From Flavobacterium sp. (GTDB taxonomy: Bacteria > Bacteroidota > Bacteroidia > Flavobacteriales > Flavobacteriaceae), in assembly GCF_003525665.1 (NCBI RefSeq), contig NZ_DQDX01000001.1:40608-47769 (forward strand): DNA of 7,162 nt, read 5' to 3'. Under the pieces are notes generated by a model. That model saw only the letters and a program-made list of their open reading frames with translations. It ran no database searches and was not told the DNA's origin. Below are positions 1-6,104 of the stretch, piece by piece. The translations under genes and the position numbers were made by a program. Every line of letters begins with the position of its first letter. Position 1 is the first letter of the stretch.

Positions 1-163
1 TGTCTGTAAATCCTTCTGGAACATTAATTCTAGTTAGAAATATTTTCTTTTCTTGGAAAGAATACTCAACCGAAATCAGCTTTCCATCAACTAAAGTTTC
101 AAATTGTCGAGCAAAAGTGTTGTCTTTAATTTCCATTTTTTCTAAAATTAACTCTGAGTTCAT
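1..163 (-). CDS. GNAT-family N-acetyltransferase, YjdJ-like, N-terminal part (cut by window edge)
   Basis: The minus-strand frame is open from an ATG at 163 to the window edge and gives 54 codons with no stop. The visible protein starts MNSELILEKMEIKDN and continues through a strand-rich segment (DGKLISVEYSFQ) to FLTRINVPEGFTD. A short protein in which a strand-rich segment runs into a 'lT.t.VPe.frG' motif is typical of the small YjdJ-type acetyl-CoA-dependent acyltransferases. In those proteins the acetyl-CoA-binding (R/Q)GxGxA loop comes next, which here would lie outside the window. The call therefore rests on the N-terminal half only. A second in-frame ATG at 136 is an alternative start. 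The gene diverges from the hydrolase at 245 across an 81-bp gap in which I see no convincing -7 box for either gene. The substrate is unknown. Confidence 0.68.
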   Translation of the reverse strand, partial: MNSELILEKMEIKDNTFARQFETLVDGKLISVEYSFQEKKIFLTRINVPEGFTD

Positions 164-212
164 GTATAAGTGGGATAAATAAATTAATTTTATGCAAATT
201 TCGGAATAAATT

Positions 213-248
213 ATGGATAAATCTACCGAAAATAAGTTAAAGTTATGA
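213..248 (+). other. possible 11-codon upstream reading frame overlapping the hydrolase start
   Basis: An ATG at 213 opens a frame encoding MDKSTENKLKL. Its TGA at 246-248 overlaps the hydrolase start codon in an ATGA arrangement, which is the geometry of translational coupling. Nothing else supports its expression, and short frames of this length are common by chance in AT-rich DNA. It is recorded as a possible leader peptide only. Confidence 0.15.
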
Positions 249-910
249 CTAAAATTCCAGTATATTTTATGCCAGGATTAGCAGCTAGTCCTTCTATTTT
301 TGAGCGTATTGAATTGCCAAAAGATACCTTTGAAATGCATCTGCTAGAATGGTTTTTACCCAATAAAAATGAAACGTTACAAAGTTATGCCAAGCGAATG
401 GCCGAAAAGGTAAAACACGAAAATGCCGTTTTAGTTGGTGTTTCTTTCGGAGGCGTTTTAGTTCAAGAAATGGCGCAGTTTCTAAATTTGAAGAAATTAA
501 TTATCGTTTCAAGTGTAAAATGCAACGCCGAGTTACCGCGAAGATTAAAGTTTGCCAAAACCACAAAAGCCTATAAATTACTGCCAACAGGTTTGATGCA
601 AGACGTTGAATTGCTTACAAAATTTGCTTTTGGTGATGTTTTAAAAAAGAAGTTAAAACTGTACGAGCAGTATTTGCACAGGCGAGAAAAAGACTATTTA
701 GATTGGGCAATCGAACAAATGGTTTGTTGGGAAAGAGTAGAAGTAGATGCCAAAGTCATTCATATTCAAGGTGATGCCGATGAGGTTTTTCCGGTAAAAA
801 ACATCAAGAAATTTATAAATGTAAAAGGCGGAACTCATTTAATGATTTTAAATCGATATAAATGGTTCAATCAAAACTTGCCTAAAATCATTTTAGATCA
901 AGAACTATAG
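245..910 (+). CDS. alpha/beta hydrolase (small serine esterase/thioesterase-like)
   Basis: This is a 221-residue soluble protein with an alpha/beta-hydrolase fold and no signal peptide, so it is probably cytoplasmic. The first strand leads into an oxyanion-loop motif, YFMPGLAASPSIF (residues 7-19), where MPG replaces the more usual HG. The nucleophile elbow is GVSFGG, with Ser67 as nucleophile. The likely acid is Asp179 in GDADEVFP, and the likely base is His198 in GGTHLMI, so the catalytic triad appears complete. The lid region (about 95-160) is helical and basic. Substrate specificity cannot be read from the sequence; esters, thioesters or peptides are all possible. The ATG at 245 is chosen because the core first strand begins within five residues of it. 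The lytic transglycosylase follows 62 bp downstream on the same strand with no terminator hairpin between them, so the two may be co-transcribed. Confidence 0.85.
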   Translation: MTKIPVYFMPGLAASPSIFERIELPKDTFEMHLLEWFLPNKNETLQSYAKRMAEKVKHENAVLVGVSFGGVLVQEMAQFLNLKKLIIVSSVKCNAELPRRLKFAKTTKAYKLLPTGLMQDVELLTKFAFGDVLKKKLKLYEQYLHRREKDYLDWAIEQMVCWERVEVDAKVIHIQGDADEVFPVKNIKKFINVKGGTHLMILNRYKWFNQNLPKIILDQEL

Positions 911-941
911 GTTTTCTTCCCAAGTTTCGGAATGGTTTTTG

Positions 942-949
942 TAGTTTTG
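942..949 (+). promoter_or_regulatory. possible -7 box of a Bacteroidota promoter for the transglycosylase gene
   Basis: TAGTTTTG matches the Bacteroidota -7 consensus TAnnTTTG exactly and lies 23 bp before the ATG at 973. No TTG is present at the expected -33 distance, so this may be a weak promoter or a chance match. Read-through from the hydrolase gene is an alternative. Confidence 0.3.
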
Positions 950-972
950 TATATCAACAAAAGAATTGAAAG

Positions 973-1866
973 ATGAAAAAGATACAACTATTTGGAGCTA
1001 CATTATTTTTAGTATTCGCCAGCGGATTATTTATTTACTCCATAAGTGGCAATCAGAAAGAGAAAATGCTCAAAGAAGGAACAACGCAATATTTTCCAAC
1101 CGAAGTTGATTTTGCCGGAGAAAAAGCTCCGTTGCAAATTGCCGATGTAAAAGAACGATTCGATAGAGAACTATTGGTTAATGCCAATCTTCATTCGTCA
1201 ACAATTTTAGTTATTAAACGTGCCAATCGTGCATTTCCGATTATTGAACCAATATTAAAACAATACGGAGTTCCAGACGATTTTAAATATTTAGCCGTAA
1301 TTGAAAGCGCATTAGTAAACGCCGTTTCATCAGCAGGAGCAAGAGGCGTTTGGCAATTTATGCCAGAAACTGCAAAAGAAAAAGGGATGGAAGTTAGCGA
1401 AACCGTAGACGAACGTTACCATTTACAAAAATCTACCGAAGCTGCTTGTAAATATTTGCTAAAAGCGAAAGAAAAATTTGGCTCGTGGACATTGGCAGCA
1501 GCATCTTATAATGGTGGAATGACTGGAGTAAACAACAAAATCGACGAGCAAAAAGTAAATGATTATTACGATTTGTTGCTTACCGATGAAACGTCTAGAT
1601 ATGTTTTCAGAATCTTAGCATTAAAAGAAATCATGAAAAATCCATCTTTGTACGGATTTGACATTGCCAAATATGAGTTGTATTCAAACATTCCAACCAA
1701 AGTTGTAACTGTTGATAGTACAATAACCGACTTAGCAACATTTGCAAAAACACAAGGAATCAATTACAAAATATTAAAAATACACAATCCATGGTTGCGC
1801 GATAAAAAATTAGCCAATCCAACGAAGAAAGTATATCAAATAGAAATTCCAACGCAAGGTTACTAG
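973..1866 (+). CDS. lytic transglycosylase, GH23 / SLT family (MltD-like), membrane-anchored or exported
   Basis: This 297-residue protein is predicted to cleave the MurNAc-GlcNAc glycosidic bond of peptidoglycan with formation of a 1,6-anhydro product, on the periplasmic side. Residues 1-24 form a basic start plus a hydrophobic segment (KKIQLFGATLFLVFASGLFI), which is either a signal peptide or an uncleaved anchor. There is no lipobox cysteine. The SLT domain spans about 85-220. The catalytic acid is Glu111 in LAVIESAL, followed by SSAGARGVWQFMPETAKEKGM (119-139), the AAASYNGG motif (175-182) and the ETSRYVFRILALKEI helix (206-220). These match the signature order of family 1 lytic transglycosylases. 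The C-terminal 57 residues (about 241-297) resemble a degenerate LysM-like module: a beta strand, a helix around ITDLATFAKTQGI, then ILKIHNPWL and a final strand YQIEIP. A LysM-like module would bind glycan. The ATG at 973 puts the hydrophobic segment at the proper N-terminus. Confidence 0.9.
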   Translation: MKKIQLFGATLFLVFASGLFIYSISGNQKEKMLKEGTTQYFPTEVDFAGEKAPLQIADVKERFDRELLVNANLHSSTILVIKRANRAFPIIEPILKQYGVPDDFKYLAVIESALVNAVSSAGARGVWQFMPETAKEKGMEVSETVDERYHLQKSTEAACKYLLKAKEKFGSWTLAAASYNGGMTGVNNKIDEQKVNDYYDLLLTDETSRYVFRILALKEIMKNPSLYGFDIAKYELYSNIPTKVVTVDSTITDLATFAKTQGINYKILKIHNPWLRDKKLANPTKKVYQIEIPTQGY

Positions 1867-1868
1867 CA

Positions 1869-1980
1869 AGTTTCGAGTTTCGGGTTTCGAGTTGAAAATA
1901 TTGTCCATAAAAAAAGTTCGCATTTGCGAACTTTTTTCTATTTAAAGAAACTCGTAACTCGTAACTCGAAACCCGAAACT
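1869..1980. repeat. inverted repeat of 7-bp units enclosing the convergent terminator
   Basis: The left arm (1869-1894) reads as AGTTT, CGAGTTT, CGGGTTT, CGAGTTG. The right arm (1948-1980) reads as AAACTCG, TAACTCG, TAACTCG, AAACCCG, AAACT. An exact 18-bp inverted match links 1876-1893 to 1963-1980 across 69 bp, with the terminator stem inside. The arms therefore combine tandem heptamers with a long-range palindrome. The right arm ends five bases before the stop codon of the TPR gene. This looks like an intergenic repeat element rather than a simple terminator. I infer that related units recur in the genome, but one window cannot show that. Confidence 0.8.
1909..1937. terminator. bidirectional rho-independent terminator
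   Basis: A run of seven A leads into GTTCGC, then an ATTT loop, then GCGAAC followed by six T. The stem is 12 bp if the A/T tracts are counted. Because an A-run precedes the stem and a T-run follows it, the hairpin can terminate transcription on both strands. It sits between the transglycosylase (+) and the TPR gene (-), as expected for a convergent pair. Confidence 0.92.
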
Positions 1981-1984
1981 ACAA

Positions 1985-2500
1985 TTAAATCTTCTTCATC
2001 TGATCTTTCATCATCTTGATTTGGTCTTTTAGCATACCTTGTTTGTCTAGTTTTTTAACTTCGGCAATCAAGTTGGTTGCTTCTAGTTTTCTTCTTCTAG
2101 AAAGCGCTACACCAGCTAAGTTTAATTTTGCTACAGCCAAATCCATATCCATGCTTAAACCTAGTTCAATTGCTTTTTTGAAGTATTTTTCTGCTTGAAG
2201 TAAGTTGGTTTGCGACAACATAATTCCGTTTAAGTAATTGTAATAACCTTGTTGTTTGCGCACCAAAGCCGTTTCTGGATTTTTAATTTTGTCCAACCAA
2301 GCTTTTGCTCCAGGAAAATTTTGCTTACGTAATTGTAAGAAAGCCATTAAAATATATTCATTTTTGAAATAAAGAAACAACGGAATCAAAGACAATAATA
2401 TAAGGAAAATCCCATTTCCAATGTTGCTTTCAGTAAACTGCCATATCGCAGCAATAAAGATTAATCCGGTTAAAACAAGTTTGATATTTTTGTTAAACAT
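1985..2500 (-). CDS. small membrane-anchored tetratricopeptide-repeat protein
   Basis: This 171-residue protein has two N-terminal hydrophobic segments, at about 7-21 (KLVLTGLIFIAAIWQ) and 29-46 (NGIFLILLSLIPLFLYFK). These should form a membrane hairpin with both the short N-terminus and the main body in the cytoplasm. The rest is helical and TPR-like, in three pairs at about 48-77, 82-115 and 118-152. The clearest repeat is LLQAEKYFKKAIELG (100-114), with the Ala/Tyr/Phe spacing of the TPR B helix. The tail is Lys/Met-rich (LKDQIKMMKDQMKKI). No catalytic residues are apparent, so a scaffold or assembly role is likely, but the partner is unknown. I prefer the ATG at 2500 over an upstream in-frame TTG at 2524, because that TTG lies inside the probable -7 box. 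The gene diverges from rpmH. Confidence 0.8.
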   Translation of the reverse strand: MFNKNIKLVLTGLIFIAAIWQFTESNIGNGIFLILLSLIPLFLYFKNEYILMAFLQLRKQNFPGAKAWLDKIKNPETALVRKQQGYYNYLNGIMLSQTNLLQAEKYFKKAIELGLSMDMDLAVAKLNLAGVALSRRRKLEATNLIAEVKKLDKQGMLKDQIKMMKDQMKKI

Positions 2501-2521
2501 AATTTTGTATTTTTGAGGTTG

Positions 2522-2529
2522 CAAAGATA
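2522..2529 (-). promoter_or_regulatory. probable -7 box for the TPR gene
   Basis: The minus strand reads TATCTTTG here, an exact match to TAnnTTTG, 21 bp upstream of the ATG at 2500. The -33 region is only a T-rich stretch without a clear TTG. The box supports the ATG at 2500 as the true start, since the alternative TTG start overlaps it. Confidence 0.55.
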
Positions 2530-2563
2530 ATAAATAGAAATTAAAATATTTTTAAAAAACTAC

Positions 2564-2593
2564 TTGCAAGTAATAAAAATCATTGTATATTTG
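2564..2593 (+). promoter_or_regulatory. Bacteroidota sigma-ABfr-type promoter of rpmH
   Basis: A TTG at 2564-2566 (-33 element) and TATATTTG at 2586-2593 (-7 element, exact match to TAnnTTTG) are separated by 19 bp, the usual spacing for this promoter class. Transcription would start near 2600 and leave a leader of roughly 50 nt before the rpmH ATG. This is the best promoter in the window, in keeping with a highly expressed ribosomal protein gene. Confidence 0.85.
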
Positions 2594-2653
2594 CACTCGG
2601 TTTAAAAAAGACCTCAAGAAAAGATTATTATACGATTTTAAAGATAAAAAGCA

Positions 2654-2815
2654 ATGAGCAAAAGAACGTTTCAACCATCGAAAAGAAAAAGAAGAAATAA
2701 ACACGGATTTATGGACAGAATGGCTTCTGCAAATGGAAGAAAAGTCCTTGCGCGTCGTAGAGCTAAAGGAAGACATAAGTTAACTGTATCTTCTGAACCA
2801 AGACACAAAAAATAA
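2654..2815 (+). CDS. rpmH: 50S ribosomal protein L34
   Basis: This 53-residue, very basic protein starts MSKRTFQPSKRKRRNKHGF and continues with MDRMASANGRKVLARRRAKGRHKLTV. That order of motifs, KRT(F/Y)QPS-K-R, HGF--RM, NGR-VL--RR-KGR--L, is the universal L34 signature. The tail SSEPRHKK is a short extension of the Bacteroidota type. L34 is a late-assembling component of the large subunit that packs against 23S rRNA. The gene is complete, with a strong promoter 61 bp upstream and a terminator 24 bp downstream, so it is probably monocistronic. In many bacteria rpmH lies beside rnpA and dnaA. Neither is present here: its neighbours are a TPR gene and carB. Confidence 0.98.
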   Translation: MSKRTFQPSKRKRRNKHGFMDRMASANGRKVLARRRAKGRHKLTVSSEPRHKK

Positions 2816-2838
2816 TGATTAGTTTCTAATCAATATCT

Positions 2839-2871
2839 AGCCGTTACTTTTATTAGTAGCGGCTTTTTTTT
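2839..2871 (+). terminator. rho-independent terminator of rpmH
   Basis: AGCCGTTAC pairs with GTAGCGGCT in a 9-bp stem containing one G-T wobble, with an 8-nt AT loop, and runs into a tract of eight T. It begins 24 bp after the rpmH stop codon and separates rpmH transcription from carB. Confidence 0.92.
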
Positions 2872-2902
2872 AAACTTGTTCATAAAATTTAATAATTTTT
2901 AG

Positions 2903-2986
2903 AAGCTATTTCCTGCTATTCGTTGCAATCTTTTTAATTTTAAAGAAAAATTAAAAAGGATTTCCACTGCTATCAGGGCTAAGCTT
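2903..2986. repeat. long imperfect palindrome, candidate dispersed intergenic element upstream of carB
   Basis: The core is a perfect 12-bp stem: CTTTTTAATTTT (2930-2941) pairs with AAAATTAAAAAG (2947-2958) around an AAAGA loop. AAT (2927-2929) with ATT (2960-2962) extends it past a bulged G. Further out, CCTG (2912-2915) pairs with CAGG (2974-2977), and AAGCT (2903-2907) pairs with AGCTT (2982-2986). The flank words GCTATTTCCTGCTATTCG and GATTTCCACTGCTATCAGGG resemble a repeat I remember as frequent in Flavobacterium intergenic DNA; that is recollection, not a search result. The element lies about 90 bp before carB, so it would fold in the leader only if the promoter is upstream of it. Confidence 0.65.
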
Positions 2987-3001
2987 ATCAGTAAAGTACA
3001 G

Positions 3002-3032
3002 TTTTAAATTTATACTATTTTTTAAATTTATA
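3002..3032 (+). repeat. 13-bp direct repeat in the carB leader
   Basis: TTTTAAATTTATA occurs at 3002-3014 and again at 3020-3032, so the period is 18 bp. Each copy contains TAAATTTA, seven of eight matches to the TAnnTTTG -7 consensus, so the repeat may include the carB promoter or an operator. AT-rich DNA makes chance a real alternative. Confidence 0.4.
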
Positions 3033-3073
3033 AACTAAAGGTTTCATAACAACAACACAACAAACAAACTACA

Positions 3074-5926
3074 ATGCCAAAAGACAATTCAATCAAATCG
3101 GTTTTAATTATTGGTTCAGGTCCAATCGTTATTGGGCAAGCATGCGAATTTGACTACGCAGGTTCACAATCAGCGCGTTCTATTCGTGAAGAAGGAATTG
3201 AAGTAATTCTTATCAATTCCAATCCAGCAACCATCATGACCGACCCAAGTATGGCCGATCATGTGTATTTATTACCATTAACAACCAAATCAATCATCCA
3301 AATCCTAAAAGAACATCCTCAAATTGATGCTGTTCTTCCTACAATGGGCGGACAAACAGCTTTAAACCTGTGTTTAGAAGCCGACGAAAAAGGAATTTGG
3401 GAAGACTTTAATGTAAAAATGATTGGTGTTGATGTAAATGCGATTAACATTACTGAAGACCGTGAGCAATTCAAACAATTATTAGAGAAAATCGGAATTC
3501 CTGCAGCGCCAGCAAAAACAGCAACTTCGTTCTTAAAAGGTAAAGAAATTGCCCAAGAATTTGGTTTTCCATTAGTAATTCGTCCATCGTTTACACTTGG
3601 TGGAACAGGAGCAGCGTTTGTACACAGCAAAGAAGAATTTGACGAAAAACTAACTTATGGTTTAGAAATGTCACCAATTCACGAAGTGTTGATTGACAAA
3701 GCTTTATTGGGTTGGAAAGAATACGAATTAGAACTTTTACGTGATAAAAACGACAACGTAGTAATCATCTGTTCTATCGAAAACATGGATCCAATGGGAA
3801 TTCATACCGGAGATTCAATTACAGTTGCGCCAGCGATGACTTTATCAGATACAACGTTCCAAAAGATGCGTGATATGGCAATTCTGATGATGCGTTCCAT
3901 CGGAAATTTTGCTGGAGGTTGTAACGTGCAATTCGCTGTTTCGCCAGATGAAAAAGAAGATATTGTGGCTATCGAAATCAATCCGAGAGTTTCTCGTTCT
4001 TCTGCCTTAGCATCAAAAGCTACTGGTTATCCAATTGCAAAAATCGCTTCGAAACTAGCTTTGGGTTACAACTTAGATGAACTTCAAAACCAAATTACCA
4101 AATCAACTTCAGCGTTATTCGAACCAACTTTAGATTATGTTATCGTAAAAATACCACGTTGGAATTTCGACAAATTTGAAGGTGCCGATAGAACTTTGGG
4201 ACTTCAAATGAAATCGGTTGGAGAAGTTATGGGAATTGGTCGTTCGTTTCAAGAAGCGCTTCACAAAGCAACACAATCGCTGGAAATTAAACGAAACGGA
4301 CTTGGTGCAGACGGAAAAGGTTATAAAAACTACGAACAAATTATTGAAAAACTAACTTACGCAAGTTGGGATAGAGTTTTTGTGATTTACGATGCCATCG
4401 CAATGGGAATTCCGTTAAGCAGAATCCACGAAATTACTAAAATCGATATGTGGTTCTTGAAACAATACGAAGAATTGTATTTGTTGGAAAGAGAAATCAC
4501 AAACTATAAAATAGATACTTTGCCAAAAGAATTATTACTTGAAGCAAAGCAAAAAGGTTACGGAGACCGCCAAATTGCACACATGTTGGGTTGTTTAGAA
4601 AGTCAGGTTTATAAATTGCGTGATGACATGAACATCAAGCGTGTTTATAAATTGGTGGACACTTGTGCTGCCGAATTTAAAGCAAAAACGCCATATTATT
4701 ACTCAACTTTCGAAGCTGAAATTCAAACAGCTAATGGAGAAAGATACGTTCATAACGAAAGCATCGTAACCGATAAAAAGAAAGTGGTAGTTTTAGGTTC
4801 TGGTCCAAATAGAATCGGACAAGGAATTGAATTTGACTATTCTTGTGTTCACGGAGTTTTAGCTGCGAAGGAATGTGGTTACGAAACAATCATGATAAAC
4901 TGTAATCCAGAAACGGTTTCAACCGATTTTGATACAGCAGATAAATTATATTTCGAACCCGTTTTTTGGGAACACATTTACGACATCATTCGCCACGAAA
5001 AACCAGAAGGCGTAATCGTACAATTAGGTGGACAAACGGCTTTAAAACTAGCAGAAAAATTATCTAAATACGGAATCAAAATTCTTGGAACTTCATTTGA
5101 CGCTTTAGATTTAGCCGAAGACAGAGGACGTTTTTCTGAATTATTAACCGAATTAAATATTCCGTTTCCAAAATTCGGAATTGCTGAAAGTGCAGATGAA
5201 GCTTCTAAATTAGCTGATAGTTTAGATTTCCCATTGTTAGTTCGTCCTTCTTATGTTTTGGGTGGACAAGGAATGAAAATCGTAATCAACAAGCAAGAAT
5301 TAGAAGAACATGTAATTGATTTATTAAAATCGATTCCAGGAAATAAATTATTACTTGACCATTATTTGGATGGAGCAATAGAAGCAGAAGCAGATGCCAT
5401 TTGCGATGGAGAAAATGTGTATATCATCGGAATTATGGAACACATCGAGCCTTGCGGAATTCACTCAGGTGATTCTAATGCTACTTTGCCACCATTTAAT
5501 TTGGGTGAGTTTGTGATGCAACAAATAAAAGATCATACTAAGAAAATCGCTTTGGCTTTACAAACGGTTGGTTTGATTAATATCCAATTTGCTATAAAAG
5601 ACGATACGGTTTACATCATCGAAGCCAATCCAAGAGCATCGAGAACGGTTCCGTTTATTGCGAAAGCTTATGGCGAACCTTATGTGAATTATGCAACTAA
5701 GGTTATGTTAGGACACAATAAAGTAACCGATTTCACTTTTAATCCGCAATTCAAAGGTTATGCTATTAAGCAACCGGTTTTCTCTTTCAGTAAATTTAAA
5801 AACGTAAACAAAGCACTCGGACCAGAAATGAAATCTACCGGAGAAAGTATTTTGTTTATTGATGATTTAAAAGACGATCAGTTCTACGAATTATACAGTA
5901 GACGAAAAATGTATTTGAGTAAATAA
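3074..5926 (+). CDS. carB: carbamoyl-phosphate synthase large subunit, short form without the MGS allosteric domain
   Basis: This 950-residue protein makes carbamoyl phosphate from bicarbonate, ammonia (channelled from glutamine by CarA) and two ATP, for pyrimidine and arginine synthesis in the cytoplasm. The two homologous halves are clear. GSGPIVIGQACEFDY (14-28) matches GSGPNRIGQGIEFDY (575-589). RPSFTLGGTG (170-179) matches RPSYVLGGQG (724-733). EINPRVSRSS (301-310) matches EANPRASRTV (850-859). Residues 1-400 form the carboxyphosphate ATP-grasp unit, about 400-550 the oligomerisation domain, and about 570-930 the carbamate kinase ATP-grasp unit. The protein stops 28 residues after GPEMKSTGE (916-924). 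The E. coli enzyme is about 1073 residues and carries a roughly 140-residue MGS domain there, which binds UMP and ornithine. A terminator follows within 8 bp, so truncation by frameshift is unlikely. The leader is A/C-rich with no Shine-Dalgarno sequence. carA is not in the window. Confidence 0.97.
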   Translation: MPKDNSIKSVLIIGSGPIVIGQACEFDYAGSQSARSIREEGIEVILINSNPATIMTDPSMADHVYLLPLTTKSIIQILKEHPQIDAVLPTMGGQTALNLCLEADEKGIWEDFNVKMIGVDVNAINITEDREQFKQLLEKIGIPAAPAKTATSFLKGKEIAQEFGFPLVIRPSFTLGGTGAAFVHSKEEFDEKLTYGLEMSPIHEVLIDKALLGWKEYELELLRDKNDNVVIICSIENMDPMGIHTGDSITVAPAMTLSDTTFQKMRDMAILMMRSIGNFAGGCNVQFAVSPDEKEDIVAIEINPRVSRSSALASKATGYPIAKIASKLALGYNLDELQNQITKSTSALFEPTLDYVIVKIPRWNFDKFEGADRTLGLQMKSVGEVMGIGRSFQEALHKATQSLEIKRNGLGADGKGYKNYEQIIEKLTYASWDRVFVIYDAIAMGIPLSRIHEITKIDMWFLKQYEELYLLEREITNYKIDTLPKELLLEAKQKGYGDRQIAHMLGCLESQVYKLRDDMNIKRVYKLVDTCAAEFKAKTPYYYSTFEAEIQTANGERYVHNESIVTDKKKVVVLGSGPNRIGQGIEFDYSCVHGVLAAKECGYETIMINCNPETVSTDFDTADKLYFEPVFWEHIYDIIRHEKPEGVIVQLGGQTALKLAEKLSKYGIKILGTSFDALDLAEDRGRFSELLTELNIPFPKFGIAESADEASKLADSLDFPLLVRPSYVLGGQGMKIVINKQELEEHVIDLLKSIPGNKLLLDHYLDGAIEAEADAICDGENVYIIGIMEHIEPCGIHSGDSNATLPPFNLGEFVMQQIKDHTKKIALALQTVGLINIQFAIKDDTVYIIEANPRASRTVPFIAKAYGEPYVNYATKVMLGHNKVTDFTFNPQFKGYAIKQPVFSFSKFKNVNKALGPEMKSTGESILFIDDLKDDQFYELYSRRKMYLSK

Positions 5927-5933
5927 AAGTAAG

Positions 5934-5960
5934 AATCCCGAGTAACATCGGGATTTTTTT
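5934..5960 (+). terminator. rho-independent terminator of carB
   Basis: AATCCCGA pairs perfectly with TCGGGATT around a 6-nt loop, followed by T residues to 5960. It begins 8 bp after the carB stop and confirms that the gene ends here. Confidence 0.93.
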
Positions 5961-6065
5961 ATGGGAATTAAACTTCAATTTTATCGACTAAATACATAGC
6001 CGGTGTGGTTTAAAGACTATATTTTCCTTTCAACGATTTTTAGAGTTAGGTAAGAGTAATCTTTC

Positions 6066-6073
6066 TAAATTTG
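6066..6073 (+). promoter_or_regulatory. probable -7 box for the 131-residue orphan gene
   Basis: TAAATTTG matches TAnnTTTG exactly, 31 bp before the ATG at 6105. The upstream element is weak, with TTA at 6046-6048 instead of TTG and a 17-bp spacer. Since a strong terminator precedes this gene, it needs its own promoter, and this is the best candidate. Confidence 0.45.
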
Positions 6074-6104
6074 ATTCATAATTACAAACAAGTAACTGTT
6101 GGTT

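Noticed and set aside
921..930. CAAGTTTCGG after the hydrolase as a fragment of the 1869-1980 heptamer repeat
   Set aside because: Only about nine bases match and there is no second unit or inverted partner, so chance is a sufficient explanation.
1566..1763. Minus-strand 65-codon frame inside the transglycosylase gene
   Set aside because: It lies wholly inside a well-supported GH23 gene on the opposite strand, with no promoter or family signature.
2016..2198. Plus-strand 60-codon frame opposite the TPR gene
   Set aside because: It mirrors the TPR helices on the other strand and has no promoter or family signature.
2500..2524. Upstream TTG start at 2524 for the TPR gene
   Set aside because: The TTG overlaps a TATCTTTG -7 box, so it would lie upstream of the transcript; the ATG at 2500 precedes the first membrane segment directly.
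2552..2776. Minus-strand 74-codon frame across the rpmH promoter and gene
   Set aside because: It is antisense to rpmH, which has an unmistakable L34 sequence, and the predicted peptide is low-complexity Ser/Phe-rich, as expected from the complement of a basic gene.
2903..3073. Riboswitch or PyrR-type attenuator in the carB leader
   Set aside because: No known aptamer core, anti-terminator pair or second terminator with a T-tract is visible before carB; the palindrome fits an intergenic repeat better.
3319..3630. Minus-strand 103-codon frame inside carB
   Set aside because: It is a shadow of the conserved first ATP-grasp half of carB and shows no recognisable protein features.
4130..4339. 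Minus-strand 69-codon frame inside carB
   Set aside because: It is antisense to conserved carB coding sequence; the Phe/Ser-rich product is typical of complement frames.
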